From Hymenopus coronatus (lineage: Eukaryota > Arthropoda > Insecta > Mantodea > Hymenopodidae): a DNA stretch of 64,000 bases. The notes under the pieces were generated by a model. That model made no database searches and was not told the origin of the DNA. It was given only the letters and a program-made list of their open reading frames with translations. A program made the translations under genes and the position numbers. Below are positions 1 through 11,844 of the stretch, piece by piece. The DNA lies in contig CM060897.1 in NCBI GenBank assembly GCA_030762935.1, positions 114,592,676 to 114,656,675 of the forward strand. The letters are read 5' to 3'. Every line of letters starts with the position of its first letter. Within the stretch, counting starts at the first letter, position 1.

Positions 1-242
1 GAAGGCCATAGAGTCACATGGAAGTCCCTAACAGTTTGGCTGACAGTGAACCTCGGCGCCAAGAGCACCACGCAGCCGCAAGCTCCATGAGTTCCGGGTG
101 TCGGCTAAGCAACCGTCCTCGCTCCCGTGGGAAAACGACCACAACGCCGTCCAAATTTCGAGAAGGGAATTCACAGTCACGCGTGCATCCGCGCACCACC
201 TGCCAACACTGCCCACACCTGAATGATTATAAGAAAATAAAA
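1..242. other. GC-rich unassigned segment
   Basis: This segment is visibly richer in C and G than the flanking DNA and ends in an A-rich stretch with AATAAA near 237-242. Several short frames are open on both strands, but none has a motif I recognise. It could be the 3' end of a retroelement or an exon cut by the window edge; the sequence does not decide. Confidence 0.3.
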
Positions 243-379
243 TGAAAGGAAAAAAGTGGAGTATGTATCCCAGCATTCACCTAAGTGACAAGGGGGAATC
301 CGAATGCAAGACACACACTTTACCGCGGTGTCAGCTATCTCGTTATGGTCTTATAAGTAGTCAAAAGGTACATCCTCTC

Positions 380-660
380 ATAGGTTTCTCTAACTGTTCA
401 AAATACAAATTTTTCTTACAAAATATAATTCTTTTATCTCCATCATGCTAAAGGAGATAATCATTAGCAGAATTGGTTCTATTGCTTGCTTCTTTGTAAG
501 TTGAAGAGAAATAAAGGAGTTCCATAAGCTAAAGGAATAGTCAAATATTTTAAAAGCTGATCATTATGTGAAGCAATTGAGATTCGCTTCGCCTTGCATT
601 GTCCCGCTTCAGAAAAGCTTAAAATTGAAACGAATAACAACAAATAGCTCAAAAACGGTG

Positions 661-711
<51 letters not shown>

Positions 712-1018
712 CTGATGTGACATAAATTATGTGTTTTAGCGAGATCTCCATTTTTTGTGTAGTAAGGTTTTGTCTGTTTCTGACTGTTTTGCTGTTATGC
801 AAAATTCTGTAAGACTCAATTAAAATAAAGAGCTCTTCTATGGCTATGTTCTCCAAAGACACATAACACGCGAAACTTTTCTCTAAAAATGCTTCTTCCG
901 TTTCAGGGGACCTCAAAACATAGATTTCCAATTTGATCTCGGTATCGAATTTTTTGGGTGGAATAAAATACCTTCTCTATCCACTATGTACTTTTTAGAT
1001 ATGGGCTAGAGGAAGTAA
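380..1018 (-). repeat. PH-family copy, E end decayed, internal deletion
   Basis: Minus-orientation copy. The recognisable part runs from the TTGCTTGCTTC/TTGTAAG block through the conserved TTTAACGAGATCT-like block to the P end near 1018. The P end carries GATATGGGCTAGAG instead of the ACTATGTAC palindrome, so it belongs to the variant P-end subfamily. The middle, including the CA tract, is deleted. A (TA)n tract at 664-707 sits inside it. Confidence 0.7.
664..707. repeat. (AT)n microsatellite
   Basis: An uninterrupted alternating AT tract of about 44 bp lies inside a PH-family copy. It alone accounts for the YIYI-repeat in the open frame across this region. Confidence 0.95.
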
Positions 1019-1020
1019 AA

Positions 1021-1848
1021 CATATGATGTGTTCCATTCACAGGAATTTCTCTATGCCTCTACAACAAATTATTATTAAGAAGCTTATTATTCAATTCAA
1101 TTCATGCTAATTGAGAAAAAATTATCAGAAATGGTTTTAGTACTTGCTTCCTAGTAAGTAGAAGGGAAATAAGGGAATTCACTAGGTTAAATTGATAGTA
1201 AAATATTTTAAAAGCTGGTTGCTATGTGATTGAAGTTCCTTTGTTTGTATAGTCAGGAATTGTCAAATTCCCGTATGAGAAAAGTATAAGTATTTTAAAA
1301 CTAAATCCTGTAGCAAGGAATATCTCAAAAACGGTCAGTTCCACGAAAAACATTTAAATTGTGTGGTTTAACGAGCTCTAAATTTCCTTAAAGTAAGTTT
1401 TCTTCTATCTCTTACCGTTTACCAGTTATGCAGAATGCATCCAAATTAAGAGGTCTTCAGACTCTATTGACAGAAAATTCAAGATATACATTTTATTTTT
1501 CATTTATATATCTTTAATGTACGATAGCTAAACCAAAATCGTTACAGCCATCATTTTTGAGAAAATAAAAAATTACAACACGAAAAATCTTTGTGTCGCA
1601 TTCTTGAAAGATACTGCTTTTAAATACCAACTTTAGTATTTATCAGACTTTTCGTTTTTGAACTATGCTGCCCCGCCCCCCTCCACACACATACAAATAC
1701 ACAAACGGAAAACTGTTTTTGATTTTGTTTGTAGTCAAAAAAATATACATTTCCAATAAATCTGGACATTAAATTGTGGGTTGGAATACAATTGCTTCTC
1801 TTGCTTCTATGTACATTGTTATGTATTTACGTGCTAAACGTAAAGACG
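1021..1848 (-). repeat. PH-family copy
   Basis: Minus-orientation copy following the previous one directly. It begins with the E-end signature GATGTGTTCCATTCACA and ends with a degenerate P end near 1848. The middle contains the CA-rich block at 1683-1705 (CCACACACATAC) and the region complementary to the GATACCGAGATTTC block is strongly mutated. Confidence 0.7.
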
Positions 1849-4800
1849 TGATACAGGAAAGGCAAAAACGCACTCCTTTGCGGAGTGACCTAGTAAACAG
1901 GTGCACTAGACACCATAAGGGCTTCACTTTTATCAAAATCAGGTACAGCAAGTGCTCCGTTAGTGTGTTGTTTAACAGGCATGTCCAGGACAATAGCCTT
2001 TGTCAGAAAGTCTAGAACACGCTCCCGTTCTACGCTCCTGACTGTGTTAAGAACTACTATACAGATTACGCTAGCATAATAAGATCCATACTAGTCAATA
2101 TCTTGAAAGAAAAGTGGTATAAGTGATAATTAAGAGAAGTCATTAATCGCAAAATCAGAGCACAGCTTTAAACCTTCCTGTTACCATAGAGACATTGCAG
2201 ATCCAGCACTCAGATTCGCGTATCATGGAAATCTTATTATAGAGGAGACAAAGAGAACAAGCACATTCATAAGAAAAGAGTGCAAAGCTTCAAATGTAAT
2301 GATCATAAATTCATCACATATTGTTTCATAGCTCTTGGTTTACTCCTGGCCATGGAGGAGAACCGAAAAGTTCTGGTTGTTGCTTTAGCCTAGTGTATTT
2401 ATTCTCTTATTTCCGTTCTTCGAGGGACATCCAGAAAATAACAAACAGTTTGGAATAAATAAATGATAAGGAAATATATAAAAAAAAAAATGTCATTTAC
2501 AAGGTTACAGTACCTTACTTTATCGCTCAATATCATCTCCATTTTGTCAACAAATTTATTGTCACGTGGTACTAGTTTTTAAATGCCGATGTTATACTTT
2601 TCGACTGCCAAAATACTTATTCGTGTTTTAATGCACATGTTTGGCCAATTGAATTTTATAGGTTTGGTGATAATGCAATGAACAGTCTTCTGAGAAGAAA
2701 TGGCGCATAATTTACGAGTAATCAAGGAAGATCCAGTGTGCATGACAAATACCAAGGTGGAAGTTAATCATTCGTTATGGAAGGGGTGAGAGTAAATGTT
2801 GATAAAAGAATTGAGAAAATCGGTGCTACACTTTGGACATCGTACACGGGCTATTTGGGAGGAAATGATTTCCTATCTGAAGAAGACGTAAAGTGGCAGT
2901 GACATCTTGGCTCAGATTGCTTTGAAAAACCGGTACCAAGTGACAATGAAAACTTTAATAGCAATAGTGATTAAGTTAAGAACTAGAGTAACGTACTGTA
3001 ACGCTGCAAACAAAGTTTTGTGTTGATGATATCTTGCGTTATTATTTAGTTATTCCAAATCGTTCGTTACTTTCTTGATGGCCCTCTTATTTATAGGCAA
3101 CGATGTAATAAGACAATTTCTGCTAATGTTTATGTTCATTAATACTCGTATTATAGAAAACAATAATATTTTGTAATAATAATTTGTTTTCAGAACAGTT
3201 AGGGAAAGTGACGTGAGTGGAACATATCAGGTTTTTCATGCTATAGCCCTTATTATTTATAATGGTTCTGTATAGTATTGCTTCAGTGTATTATTTCCCT
3301 TGTTGTTCATCTTCTGAGTATCTTTTTCTCTGTCAACCTATAATTAACAACATTTATCTGTTATTGTAAGATGTCTGAGTATGAATATTTCATTTTGGGT
3401 TTCCTTTAACTCTATCATTTACGATAATTGTACACAGTAACAGGGCTGTCTTCTTTAAAACTTTTAAGGATGCAATTTTTATTAAATATTTAATATTTGT
3501 GAATTTATTTTAAATTAATATTCTGTGTTTATCTATCTACTTAAAGACATTTAAACTATTTTAACTCAGATAGAGGAAATATATTGTTATATTAAATCGG
3601 TCATGAGTGAATAAGAAACAGTTTTTTATTTCAGGATAGTAATAAGTTTTCGGGAATATCGTTGATATTACTTTTATCCTAGGCGAACTTAAAACCAAAT
3701 GAAAACAAAATTTATTTTTAAAATTAATAAATTCAAAGGGGCTGGTAATCATGCTGAAAAGGAATTTGGGCACTTTTTCTTACTTTATACAGAATGTTGC
3801 TATATGATTTAATTACTTTAGAGTTGCGTTCTTGGAGGTAATGAGTGTTCATACAAGTATTTATTAAGGATTCTTTAATTACAATATTTAAGCAAAACGA
3901 AAAATGTTACGTTATAGATTCACGTGATATTGTCTACACATTATTCAATAAATTATCCTTATAAAAGTTTATTGTTCTATTTATTTCATATTATTTAAAT
4001 AATACATGTTATAAATGATATTTATTTAAATAATACATGTTTTATTGGGCATATATTTTGCGTAAATGCAATAATAATACAGAAGTAATAAGGACAGTTA
4101 ACTGTTAAGAACCGGTCGCTTAGTGATTTAAAGTTTCATTAGTTTCGCATGACCAGCTGGAAAAAATGACAACCTGATACTGAGAAAAGTACTGTGACAG
4201 TAAATGTGATTAACTATAATTTTTATTGAAATCAGATTAGCATGAGAAACAAGAAGTTGGATTTCTGGACGGCAGCCGTGATTGGTGTTTTCACTACCAG
4301 CTTCGCAAATATTTAATTTTCTGTGATTTAACTGTTCCCGCAGTGAAACTTGATCTCTTCTGTTTAGCTTGGCATTTGGAGAATAATGCTAATGTAATTC
4401 TGAGGCCAGTTTAGCACATCACATAGAAACCTCAGATTTTTTAACTCCGATGTGTTTTGGCCAACACTGCTACCAGAATCCGCAACACTCAGACCTCCTT
4501 GGGGAACTTGATTTATTTTCATTGAGGTGGACTTATATCCTTCCACGATGCCTGGAAAGCAATGTCACATTCCGCGGGTCAGAATATATGTTGACTACAT
4601 ATAAGCCCGAGAAGATTTTGAATTTACATATAAATTGTTTAACATTGAAGATGAGAGGTTTGTGCGCGACACGAAATACACGTTGACTCAACATCAGTAT
4701 AGGTGGGCAGACAGATAAACAACTAAGGACAATGCACCAAAAAGAAATACAATTGGGAACACACACGTTCTTTGACACGACATGTATTAGAGCAATTACT

Positions 4801-4897
4801 TATTCAGTCTGAAGTTGGTGCTCGCCAAAACAAAACACAGGCTACTAGTACACGGTTGTTATGTAACCTTCCGGCATTCGCGCCAGAAATGCAGTCA
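1849..4897. other. Unassigned AT-rich region
   Basis: I see no gene, transposon domain or PH copy here. A short direct repeat of TTTAAATAATACATGTT occurs twice (about 3994-4010 and 4024-4040). The open frames (74-81 codons) have no recognisable motif and no AG/GT exon structure I would trust. Confidence 0.4.
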
Positions 4898-6101
4898 TAT
4901 GAGGGGCGTTCAATAAGTTCTTAGAAAAAGAAATTATTTTTGGTAATTGTTTTTATTTTTCAACATAATTTCCTTTTAGCTCTCTACACTTTTCCCAGCG
5001 TTTCTTCAACTGTTTTAAGCCTTCCAAAAAGTAGAATTTCAGGAGGTACTCAAAATAGGCAATTCTTTGGAAGATGACCTCTTCGTTAGTCGTGAATTGT
5101 TTTGCCCGAACCATTTTCTCAAGATGGGAAATTAAAAAAAAGATCACTGAGGGCCAAATCTGGTGAATACGATGGATGTTGTAATTTGAACCTTAATTCT
5201 TAAGTTTTCTCTATCGAAACTACGCAGGTGTGCACCCTTGCATTGTCTTAGTGGAAGATAATTATTTTCTTTGCCAGATGAGGGCTTTTTTTTCTTGATT
5301 TCTCCGTTCAGCGGGTGCAATAACGATGCATAATAGTCTCCATTATTTGTATCTATTTCTGCAGGTAATCAATGTACATTATTTCGCGAGCATTACAAAA
5401 AACCGAGACCATCCCCTTCTTTGCAGATTTCACCACATTTGCAGTCTTTGGAGCTTATGCGCCTTTAAAAACCCACTTTTTCGGCTGTACTTTTATCTGT
5501 GGAGTGTATCCACCTTTCATCCATAGTTATGTATCGACGCAGAAACTCAGGATTGCGATGTAAAAGTGCCAAACCAGCTTCCGGATCGACCACACAATTG
5601 CGTTTATTCTCCATTGAGAAACATTGAGAATACTGCGTTTTATGATATGGCCTCTCCTATTTTTCAAACTTTGATTCGTGGATCACTCAAAACCATTACT
5701 GAATTGTATCAGTCATTTCGGAGAAAGTCACTTCTACTGGACGTCCGGAGCGATGTTCATCATCTATGGATGTACGACCACGTTTAAGTTCATTTACTCA
5801 ATTATAGATTATTGCAAACACAGGAGCAGATGTGCTATGAACTTCGTGCAAATACGTTTTTTTTTTCTCTTTCGGTGTTAAGCCTTTTAAATAGAAGTAT
5901 CAATTCACCGCACGAAACTCGTTTATTCTTCATGTTTCTAAAGAAGCACAAGATTGTTGGTTGAATTGCCTATGGCAACTAAACCACGTGCTGGAACTTT
6001 AACTCTCATTTAGTAAGCGACGATAGTTACTAAATACAAGCTTTTTTCGACGCTACGAGTGCAATTTTTGGATTTTCTAAGGGCTTATTGGACGTCCCAA
6101 G
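4898..6101 (-). mobile_element. mariner-type element, decayed
   Basis: A Tc1/mariner element about 1.2 kb long. The left end reads GAGGGGCGTTCAATAAGTTC. The right end, on the other strand, reads GGGACGTCCAATAAGCCC and is followed by the matching CTTAGAAAA, so degenerate terminal inverted repeats bound the unit. The transposase lies on the minus strand. The left end abuts TA-containing sequence, as expected for TA target preference, but decay prevents proving the duplication. Confidence 0.8.
4953..5600 (-). pseudogene. mariner transposase, catalytic half, frameshifted
   Basis: Minus-strand remnant of a DDE/D transposase of the mariner family. Reading across frames gives, in order: FLRRYITMDERWI with the first catalytic Asp (codon 5521-5519); a PHLAKK segment; DNARVHTC with the second Asp (5247-5245); YSPDLALSD with the third Asp (5145-5143); and the C-terminal block FYFLEGLKQLKKRWEKC ending near 4953. 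The second and third Asp are separated by 33 codons, one of them a stop, where mariner has 34. The N-terminal helix-turn-helix half (5600-6000) is not recognisable. Several frameshifts and stops make it inactive. Confidence 0.85.
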
Positions 6102-6344
6102 AACTTTCATGACCACGTGGCGCGTACACGCGGTATATTGTAATGCATAACAACAGAACTTGCAATCCCACAACTCAAACGGTGACCAAAATATTCTTTC
6201 AGGTATAATGGGGATAACATTGATATTCCTAACAAAATAAATGAATTTACAAGTATTTAATTAACTCTAAAAAACACGAGCGAAAACAAAATAACAAGTA
6301 TGCGATAACTTGCATTTTTTTGCTCTCTGAAAGCGACTCTATTT

Positions 6345-6755
6345 CCTCCATCAGAAATGTCATCTGTGCTGATGTATTTTATTCCAAAGGAAGATAATAA
6401 GGCTATCAACAATGGTGTCACTTAAACTATCCATTTTCCAATACAACGCTTCTTCTTTTGCTATATATAGCACTTTATCAACTGCTGGCGGATCATTTCT
6501 CAAAAAGAAATCGTGCACCAGTACGCGAATTGCATTCTTCACAAAATTTTACATTCTTGCATCGCTTATTTCTCACTTTTTTTTGTCCCCATATGTGACC
6601 ACTTTTCCCGTTTCGGTTTTTTCTTTGCGAACACTGTTTATACTTGTACCCGAAACATCGGTGATCTCATTGGTTAATTTCACCACTTCTTTTACGGGAA
6701 CTGTTGGATATTTCTCACAAAGCTTGTAATAAAAATTTAACACTTTTTTTACCAC
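6345..6755 (-). pseudogene. Possible IS630/Tc1-like transposase N-terminal fragment
   Basis: Read in one minus frame interrupted by two stops, this gives an N-terminal MVKKVLNFYYKLCEKYP, a GTSINSVRKEK segment, then NAIRVLVHDFFLRNDPP and DKVLYIAKEEALYW. The layout (predicted HTH, Lys-rich linker, then a block shaped like VxxFFxRNxxPxxDKxL) resembles the N-terminal DNA-binding part of arthropod IS630-like transposase genes as I remember them. No DDE catalytic domain follows on the left. Family assignment is by memory of motif shape only. Confidence 0.45.
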
Positions 6756-6779
6756 TAGTCAACATTTACTAGTTTGATG

Positions 6780-7629
6780 AACTCAACGAAAATGCAAGAT
6801 AAAATTCACGGCGACTATCCTCCGTCATTTTAATCAGCAACAACCAACAACCGTTACTGTTGTAAACAATTTTCCGAAAATAGGTGACTCATACAAACAG
6901 CATGCTGAGACTTGTAGCTCTGTTTAATCATTCAAATCGGCTTCTTGGATATTTGTATAGAATATTATACCCTTTAATAGTGTATTATTCTGTAATTTAG
7001 ATTGGTAGCATGGGTTTATGTTGGTGTACGTAGTGCTACTAAGTTGTACCGCGGTGGGCTAGCCACATGATCCGCTGTGGCGCAGATCAACATAAGAGTA
7101 AACATGTAATAGTTCGCAATTTTTTCGTTTACAGACTGTACGCTTCGTGTGGCTTGTTTACGTCGCAAGTGCACACAGACACCGGGCAGACAGCTGTAAA
7201 CGTCAGGTATACGCAACCTGAGGACAAACCACTCAAACTTTTCATCTTTATTTATCACCACCCACACGTAAAAAGTGTATATTTAAGATAAACATTTTCC
7301 AAGAATGAGACAAGAATGTTTTCAAGAAAATATGCCCGTCATAAACCATTCTTTACATTGAACAAGTCTCGAGAACTTTGATTTTTTTCAAAAATAGCTC
7401 TATGTTAATTGCAATATCGTCTATTAAAGTACGTATATCGCAGAGGATTTTTAATAAATGTAAACCGAAAGGAATACGCAATTTTTTTTGTGGTTGATTT
7501 AGTATCCCAATCTTCAGGACTGTTCTCCTAGGACTTACTAGCCTAGAGGTCAGAAGCCTGTTTTGGAGCCAACGGCACGAAATCACATGGAGAACGAGTG
7601 GTCGGCCAGTAGCCAGGCGTGAACGTAAT
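6780..7629. other. Unassigned region
   Basis: No domain or repeat recognised. Open frames of 70-83 codons overlap each other on both strands and look random. A SINE-L fragment begins at about 7630. Confidence 0.4.
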
Positions 7630-7780
7630 GAAATGATGATATGAAATGCAAGCGAAATGGATGATAGGAAAGATGATGATGGAGCAATTGGTGGAAAGAG
7701 TGCGGGGGAATACAGAATACCTGGAGAAACTAACCCAGGCGCCGCTTCGTCCACCACAAATCCCACTTCAATCACATAGT
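7630..7780 (-). mobile_element. SINE-L fragment (body only)
   Basis: Minus-strand body of the tRNA-Leu-headed SINE. It contains counterparts of the GGGGGAA-ACCGGAG block, CCAGGCGCCGCTTCGTCC and ACCACAAATCCCACTT, which match the complete copy at 18447-18697. The tRNA head and the 3' tail are missing or unrecognisable. Confidence 0.7.
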
Positions 7781-8207
7781 AACCAATTTTTAAAATATAT
7801 TACTATAACTTTACCTAGTGTATTTCCTTATTGTCCTTCCAGATATAGTAAAGTAATAAAGCCAGTGTTATAACGCTAATATTGATTAAGTAAATAGAAC
7901 AATTTTTAAGAACATTTGGTACAGATGGGCATAAAAAGTCATGTTTATGGACACATAAGATTTTCTTAAACCTATGATATTTAATCAAAAAATTTGGAGC
8001 CATTTTGCATGAAAGTGTACTAGTGCAAATTTTCTTGAAAATCTTAGCATTCCATCCTATATGATGGAGAACCGAAATACGAAATTTGATATTTAACCGA
8101 AATTTCATATTTACCATTATATACATAGGCAGAGAAGGTAAAACAAAAATCTATACCAAAATTGCACTGAAATATACTTTTTAATGTCCTCTGAATTCAA
8201 ATAAAAG

Positions 8208-8582
8208 TATTTTTGGAAAAAAGGACAGTACGCATTTTGCAGACTCGTGTTTCCATCTTTGAAATGTTTCACCCATCTTCTAACACTGCTGGCACCCATG
8301 CGGACACCTCCATACGCACGTTGAAGTCTGAGGTGAATTTCAGGAGCAGATTTCCTTCTTTCACAAGGAATTCAATGACAGCACGCTGTCGAAACGAAAC
8401 ATCAATGTCAGCCATTTTTCAAACACCGTCTGTGGTCACGTGATAGAAGCTAATGACTTCACAATATGACAACATGTGGCTTAAATTCTGTAGATTACGA
8501 TCCTGCAATTCGTTTCGTTACATTGTGGAAATTTACATTTTTACAATGGGTTGCTCGTGACTTTCAGTATGCCCCTCGTATT
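8208..8582 (-). pseudogene. mariner-type transposase N-terminus with terminal repeat
   Basis: The right side carries a mariner-like terminal sequence (minus strand: CGAGGGGCATACTGAAAGTC). Inside it, on the minus strand, a frame starts near 8416 and reads MADIDVSFRQRAVIEFLVKE. After a frameshift it gives EIHLRLQRAYG and GASSVRRWVKHFKDGNTSL. These are the helix-turn-helix blocks of HTH_48-type mariner transposases. Everything beyond about 8208, including the catalytic triad, is deleted. Confidence 0.8.
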
Positions 8583-8589
8583 TCAGTCT

Positions 8590-8767
8590 GTGAAGATAAT
8601 TAACTCAAAAACAAAAGTCAAGAAAATCCCTGATTTTCCGTTTATTTAGAAAAAGTTTCGAAAATTTTGATTTTGTCTAAAAATGGTGTAGATATATTGT
8701 AAATATTTACAAGATGAATATTGTTTTTACTTTGAATTTTGTGGGAATAGCCTCTAAAGCCCTCTTT
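8590..8767 (+). repeat. PH-family fragment (centre)
   Basis: A short plus-orientation piece from the middle of the unit: AACTCAAAAACAAAAGTC, then the TTTCGAAAATTTTGATTTT block and the GGGAATAGCCTCTAAAG block. It is cut off where the next copy starts. Confidence 0.75.
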
Positions 8768-9640
8768 TTACTTTCTCTACACGTACCATGTACATAGTGT
8801 GTAGAAAAGTTATTGCACTCACCCAAAAATTTGATACCGAGATTTCACCGGAAATATATGTTTTAGGATCCCCTGTATCCGAAAAAAAGTATTTTCAGAA
8901 AAAGGTCCGTGTGTGTCCGTGTGTCAGTGTGTCTGTGAACACGATAACTCAAAAACGAAAAGTCGGTAAAATACCAAACTAGGTATTTCAGTTTAGTATC
9001 TTCCAGGGATGCGACACGAAGATTTTCAGAAAAAAAAAACCATCCCAAAGTACCCTTTACATGGGACTTTTTTCGAACATTTTGATTTTCTAAAAAATGG
9101 CTCTAACGATTTTTATTAAAATATCGTATATTAAAGATATTTAGCTGACAAACATAATGTATATTTTGAATTTTCTGGGAATAGCTTCTGAAGATTACTT
9201 TATTCTGAGAGTATATTACGGAATTTTGCATAACTGTTAAACCGTAAGATATGGACAAAAACTTACCCCACAAAAAATGTAGAGCACATTAAAACACACT
9301 ATTTATGTTGTATTCATTTTTTTCGTGGAGTTGCTCTTTTTGAGATATTCCTTGTTTTTGTTTTCAGGTTCGAAAAACTTAACTTTTCTCATACAGGAAT
9401 TTGTCAACTGCTGTCCTTACAAAGGAACTTCAGTCACAAAGCAAATAGTTTTTTAATAGCTTTAACCTATACTACTTCCTTATTTCCCTTCTACTTACAA
9501 ACAAGCAAGTAATAAGACTATTTCTGCTAATTTTTTGTCGATTATCATGAAGTAAATAGAAGCATGAGCTTTTTAAAACTAATTTGCCCCAGAGATGTAG
9601 AGAAAATCATGTGAATGGAACACATCAGTTTTTTTCTGAA
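8768..9640 (+). repeat. PH-family copy, near complete
   Basis: A good reference copy. It has the P end ACTTTCTCTACACGTACC with a partial palindrome, GATACCGAGATTTCACCGG, a GT-rich tract (8908-8935), AACTCAAAAACGAAAAGTC, the hairpin block AAATACCAAACTAGGTATTT, GGATGCGACACGAAGATTTT, GTATATTAAAGATATTTA, GGGAATAGCTTCTGAAG, ACCGTAAGATATGGACAAAA and the E end GATGTAGAGAAAATCATGTG with CACATCAG and a T run. Length is about 0.87 kb. No reading frame spans it. Confidence 0.9.
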
Positions 9641-10115
9641 TGGCTTTTGCATAACTGTAAACCCCAAGAGATAGACCTTTAACTAAAACAAAATCCTTAG
9701 CACAGCTAACTAACAGGTTTGGCCAAACGCTCGACCGCTGCGTCCACAACCTCGGTCCATTACAGACGTCATGGATGGGGTGCAATATTGGGGGGTGAGA
9801 CGTGGTCAGCGCTAATATGTTGGTACCTTTCTCAAAAGATATTGTCCCCTGTTTTTCTTTTGTTTACATGTTGTTATGTTAAGAGAACCGAATTTTAATG
9901 GCAATTAGTGACATTTTTTAAACGATTTGACCATCGCTTTAGTCTAGTGCAGTTCCTTAATTCTCTTCTACTTACATGACACTAAATAATAAGATCATTT
10001 TTGTTAATATTCATCTTGATTGGCATGAAGTAAATGGAAAAATAATCTTTTGTAGGAATAGTTTGTTTTCTGAACAAGTAGAGAAAGTAATGTGAATGGA
10101 GCACATCAACTTTTT
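9641..10115 (+). repeat. PH-family copy, P half missing, with insertion
   Basis: Starts with TTTTGCATAACTGTAAAC and AGAGATAGAC. It is interrupted by about 170 bp of unrelated sequence (9690-9840), resumes at GTTTTTCTTTTGTTTAC and ends at AGTAGAGAAAGTAATGTG/GGAGCACATCA. The 3' part uses the AATCTTTTGTA variant instead of AAGCTTTTTAACAATAA, so it belongs to the second subfamily. Confidence 0.7.
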
Positions 10116-11843
10116 ATGTTATGCAGATGTATTCAATCACAAAATACGGGTTTTTTCTAATGCTTTTTGACTTCACTGGGCGTCAAAAATATGTTTAGTT
10201 AAATCTTGATATGGGCTTTTATGGTGAAACACAATAATTCCGCTACTGAATATACTTAGTAGATAAAGCAAAGACATGTACAGTTATTTAAAGGATGTAA
10301 AGAAGCAATTATGTTTTTTTAACACAAATTAGGATTCCCGCTAATCATTTTCCATTAGAGAAAATTACTACAGGAAGCACATATGAGAAAATGTCCGTAA
10401 TACAAATTCAAGGAAGGGAATAGTGAACGAATCAGCGTTGCCAATCATATTTCATTCAATTTCTTTGAAAAATAAAACTTTTAATATTCCGCAAATTACT
10501 TTGACAGTGACAACCATAACTATAGATAACTTTGTTTCATAGAACTATATTTTTTAAGCCTTACCTTAATATATATTTGTCCCAGCAATTGCTCAGCAAT
10601 TCTGCATCGTCTGGTGACCCCATTATCGGAAACTTCTGCAGCAAGTTGTAAATTAAAGTCTCCAGCTTTATGCACACTATATTACATGTCACTTGAATGG
10701 TTATTAGAATTGTATTAAATGACATTTCCTACCACAACTCGTTGGAATACATTATTATTATTATTATTATTATTGTTGTTATTATTATTATTGTTATTAT
10801 TATTATTAGCATTTCTACAATTTTACATTTCTTTAAGTTCCTCAGTTCTTTATACTTTGTCATTGTTGGAATCGTTTCTCTTCCTCTTAAAACCGTACAT
10901 GGGCGGATTCATTTTCGAGATGTGACCTAGAGTGACAGACATGTTGTAGCAAGATGTGCCCATTACAGCTGTTTTCGAATGAAGTAAACTAGCTATTAAT
11001 TTGTCTATAATTTATTTATGTGTTTCGTTTTCATCAGATTTATGGACGAAATTTTTTTTCGAATGATTCACTTGCGTGTGGGGAACGCAATAATGACCTC
11101 ACAAAACGAGATATTAACGGGTAAAGTGAGTGCCTCTTCCATTTTTTCTAAGAGGACAATTATAGTTTTGTATACCGAGTGAGAACACAATTTCTGAGCA
11201 CAGGAAATATATCTACGACTTATTTACATATTTATTTGATTCTTTAACTTGTCAGATCTACAGCAGATGGCTCCGCTATTTTCTCTATGTGGGTTGTAAA
11301 ATACCACATCCTGATTATTATATCAATTTTTTACATCTAAAAATCCACCTTCGTAGTGATCGTAGCTTCTCTGCCTCCAGTTCGTGAGGTTCAGAGTTGG
11401 AATCTCGCTTAAGGTATTATCTGGAAGGGCCCTTTTTTTTCCGAAGTTTTCTCTTATCGTAAGAGTGCAAATATCGGGTAAATTTAGACCCTATCGATTC
11501 CGAGATCTTTTGATCATAATTCACTCAGCCGTCGTAAGATGTGACCTACCAAGCTAAATGACTTTGCTTTTTTGAATGGACTTTTCGACAAGCCTTATAC
11601 TTGAAAGATGTTTTAAAATATTACTAAGAACTGTGCAACAATGGTATAAAGAGTAATTTAAAATATCATATTAGAACTCTGTCTTTCACACCGTTTCTCT
11701 CTAAGTATTTCAACAGTACCCACAACTGTTTTCAATTTTACTGAAATTCAACTTCTGTCTTTTTTGGCATTCAACATTTTAATGTTAATGTGGGATAGTT
11801 CTGCTTGTCTATTCACATTCAATAGTTTGATAGTTCAATGTTT
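10116..11843. other. Unassigned AT-rich region
   Basis: No gene or recognised repeat except the TTA microsatellite at 10751-10808. No domain signature is seen in the short frames. Confidence 0.4.
10751..10808. repeat. (TTA)n microsatellite
   Basis: About 58 bp of ATT/TTA trinucleotide repeats with a few G interruptions. It produces poly-Ile or poly-Leu frames that are not genes. Confidence 0.95.
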
Positions 11844-11844
11844 T

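Noticed and set aside
479..931. 150-codon minus frame
   Set aside because: It runs through a PH copy and an (AT)n tract (poly Tyr-Ile). It has no motif, and the frame is not kept in other copies.
7353..7775. 140-codon minus frame
   Set aside because: Its first third is the SINE-L body; the rest has no recognisable domain.
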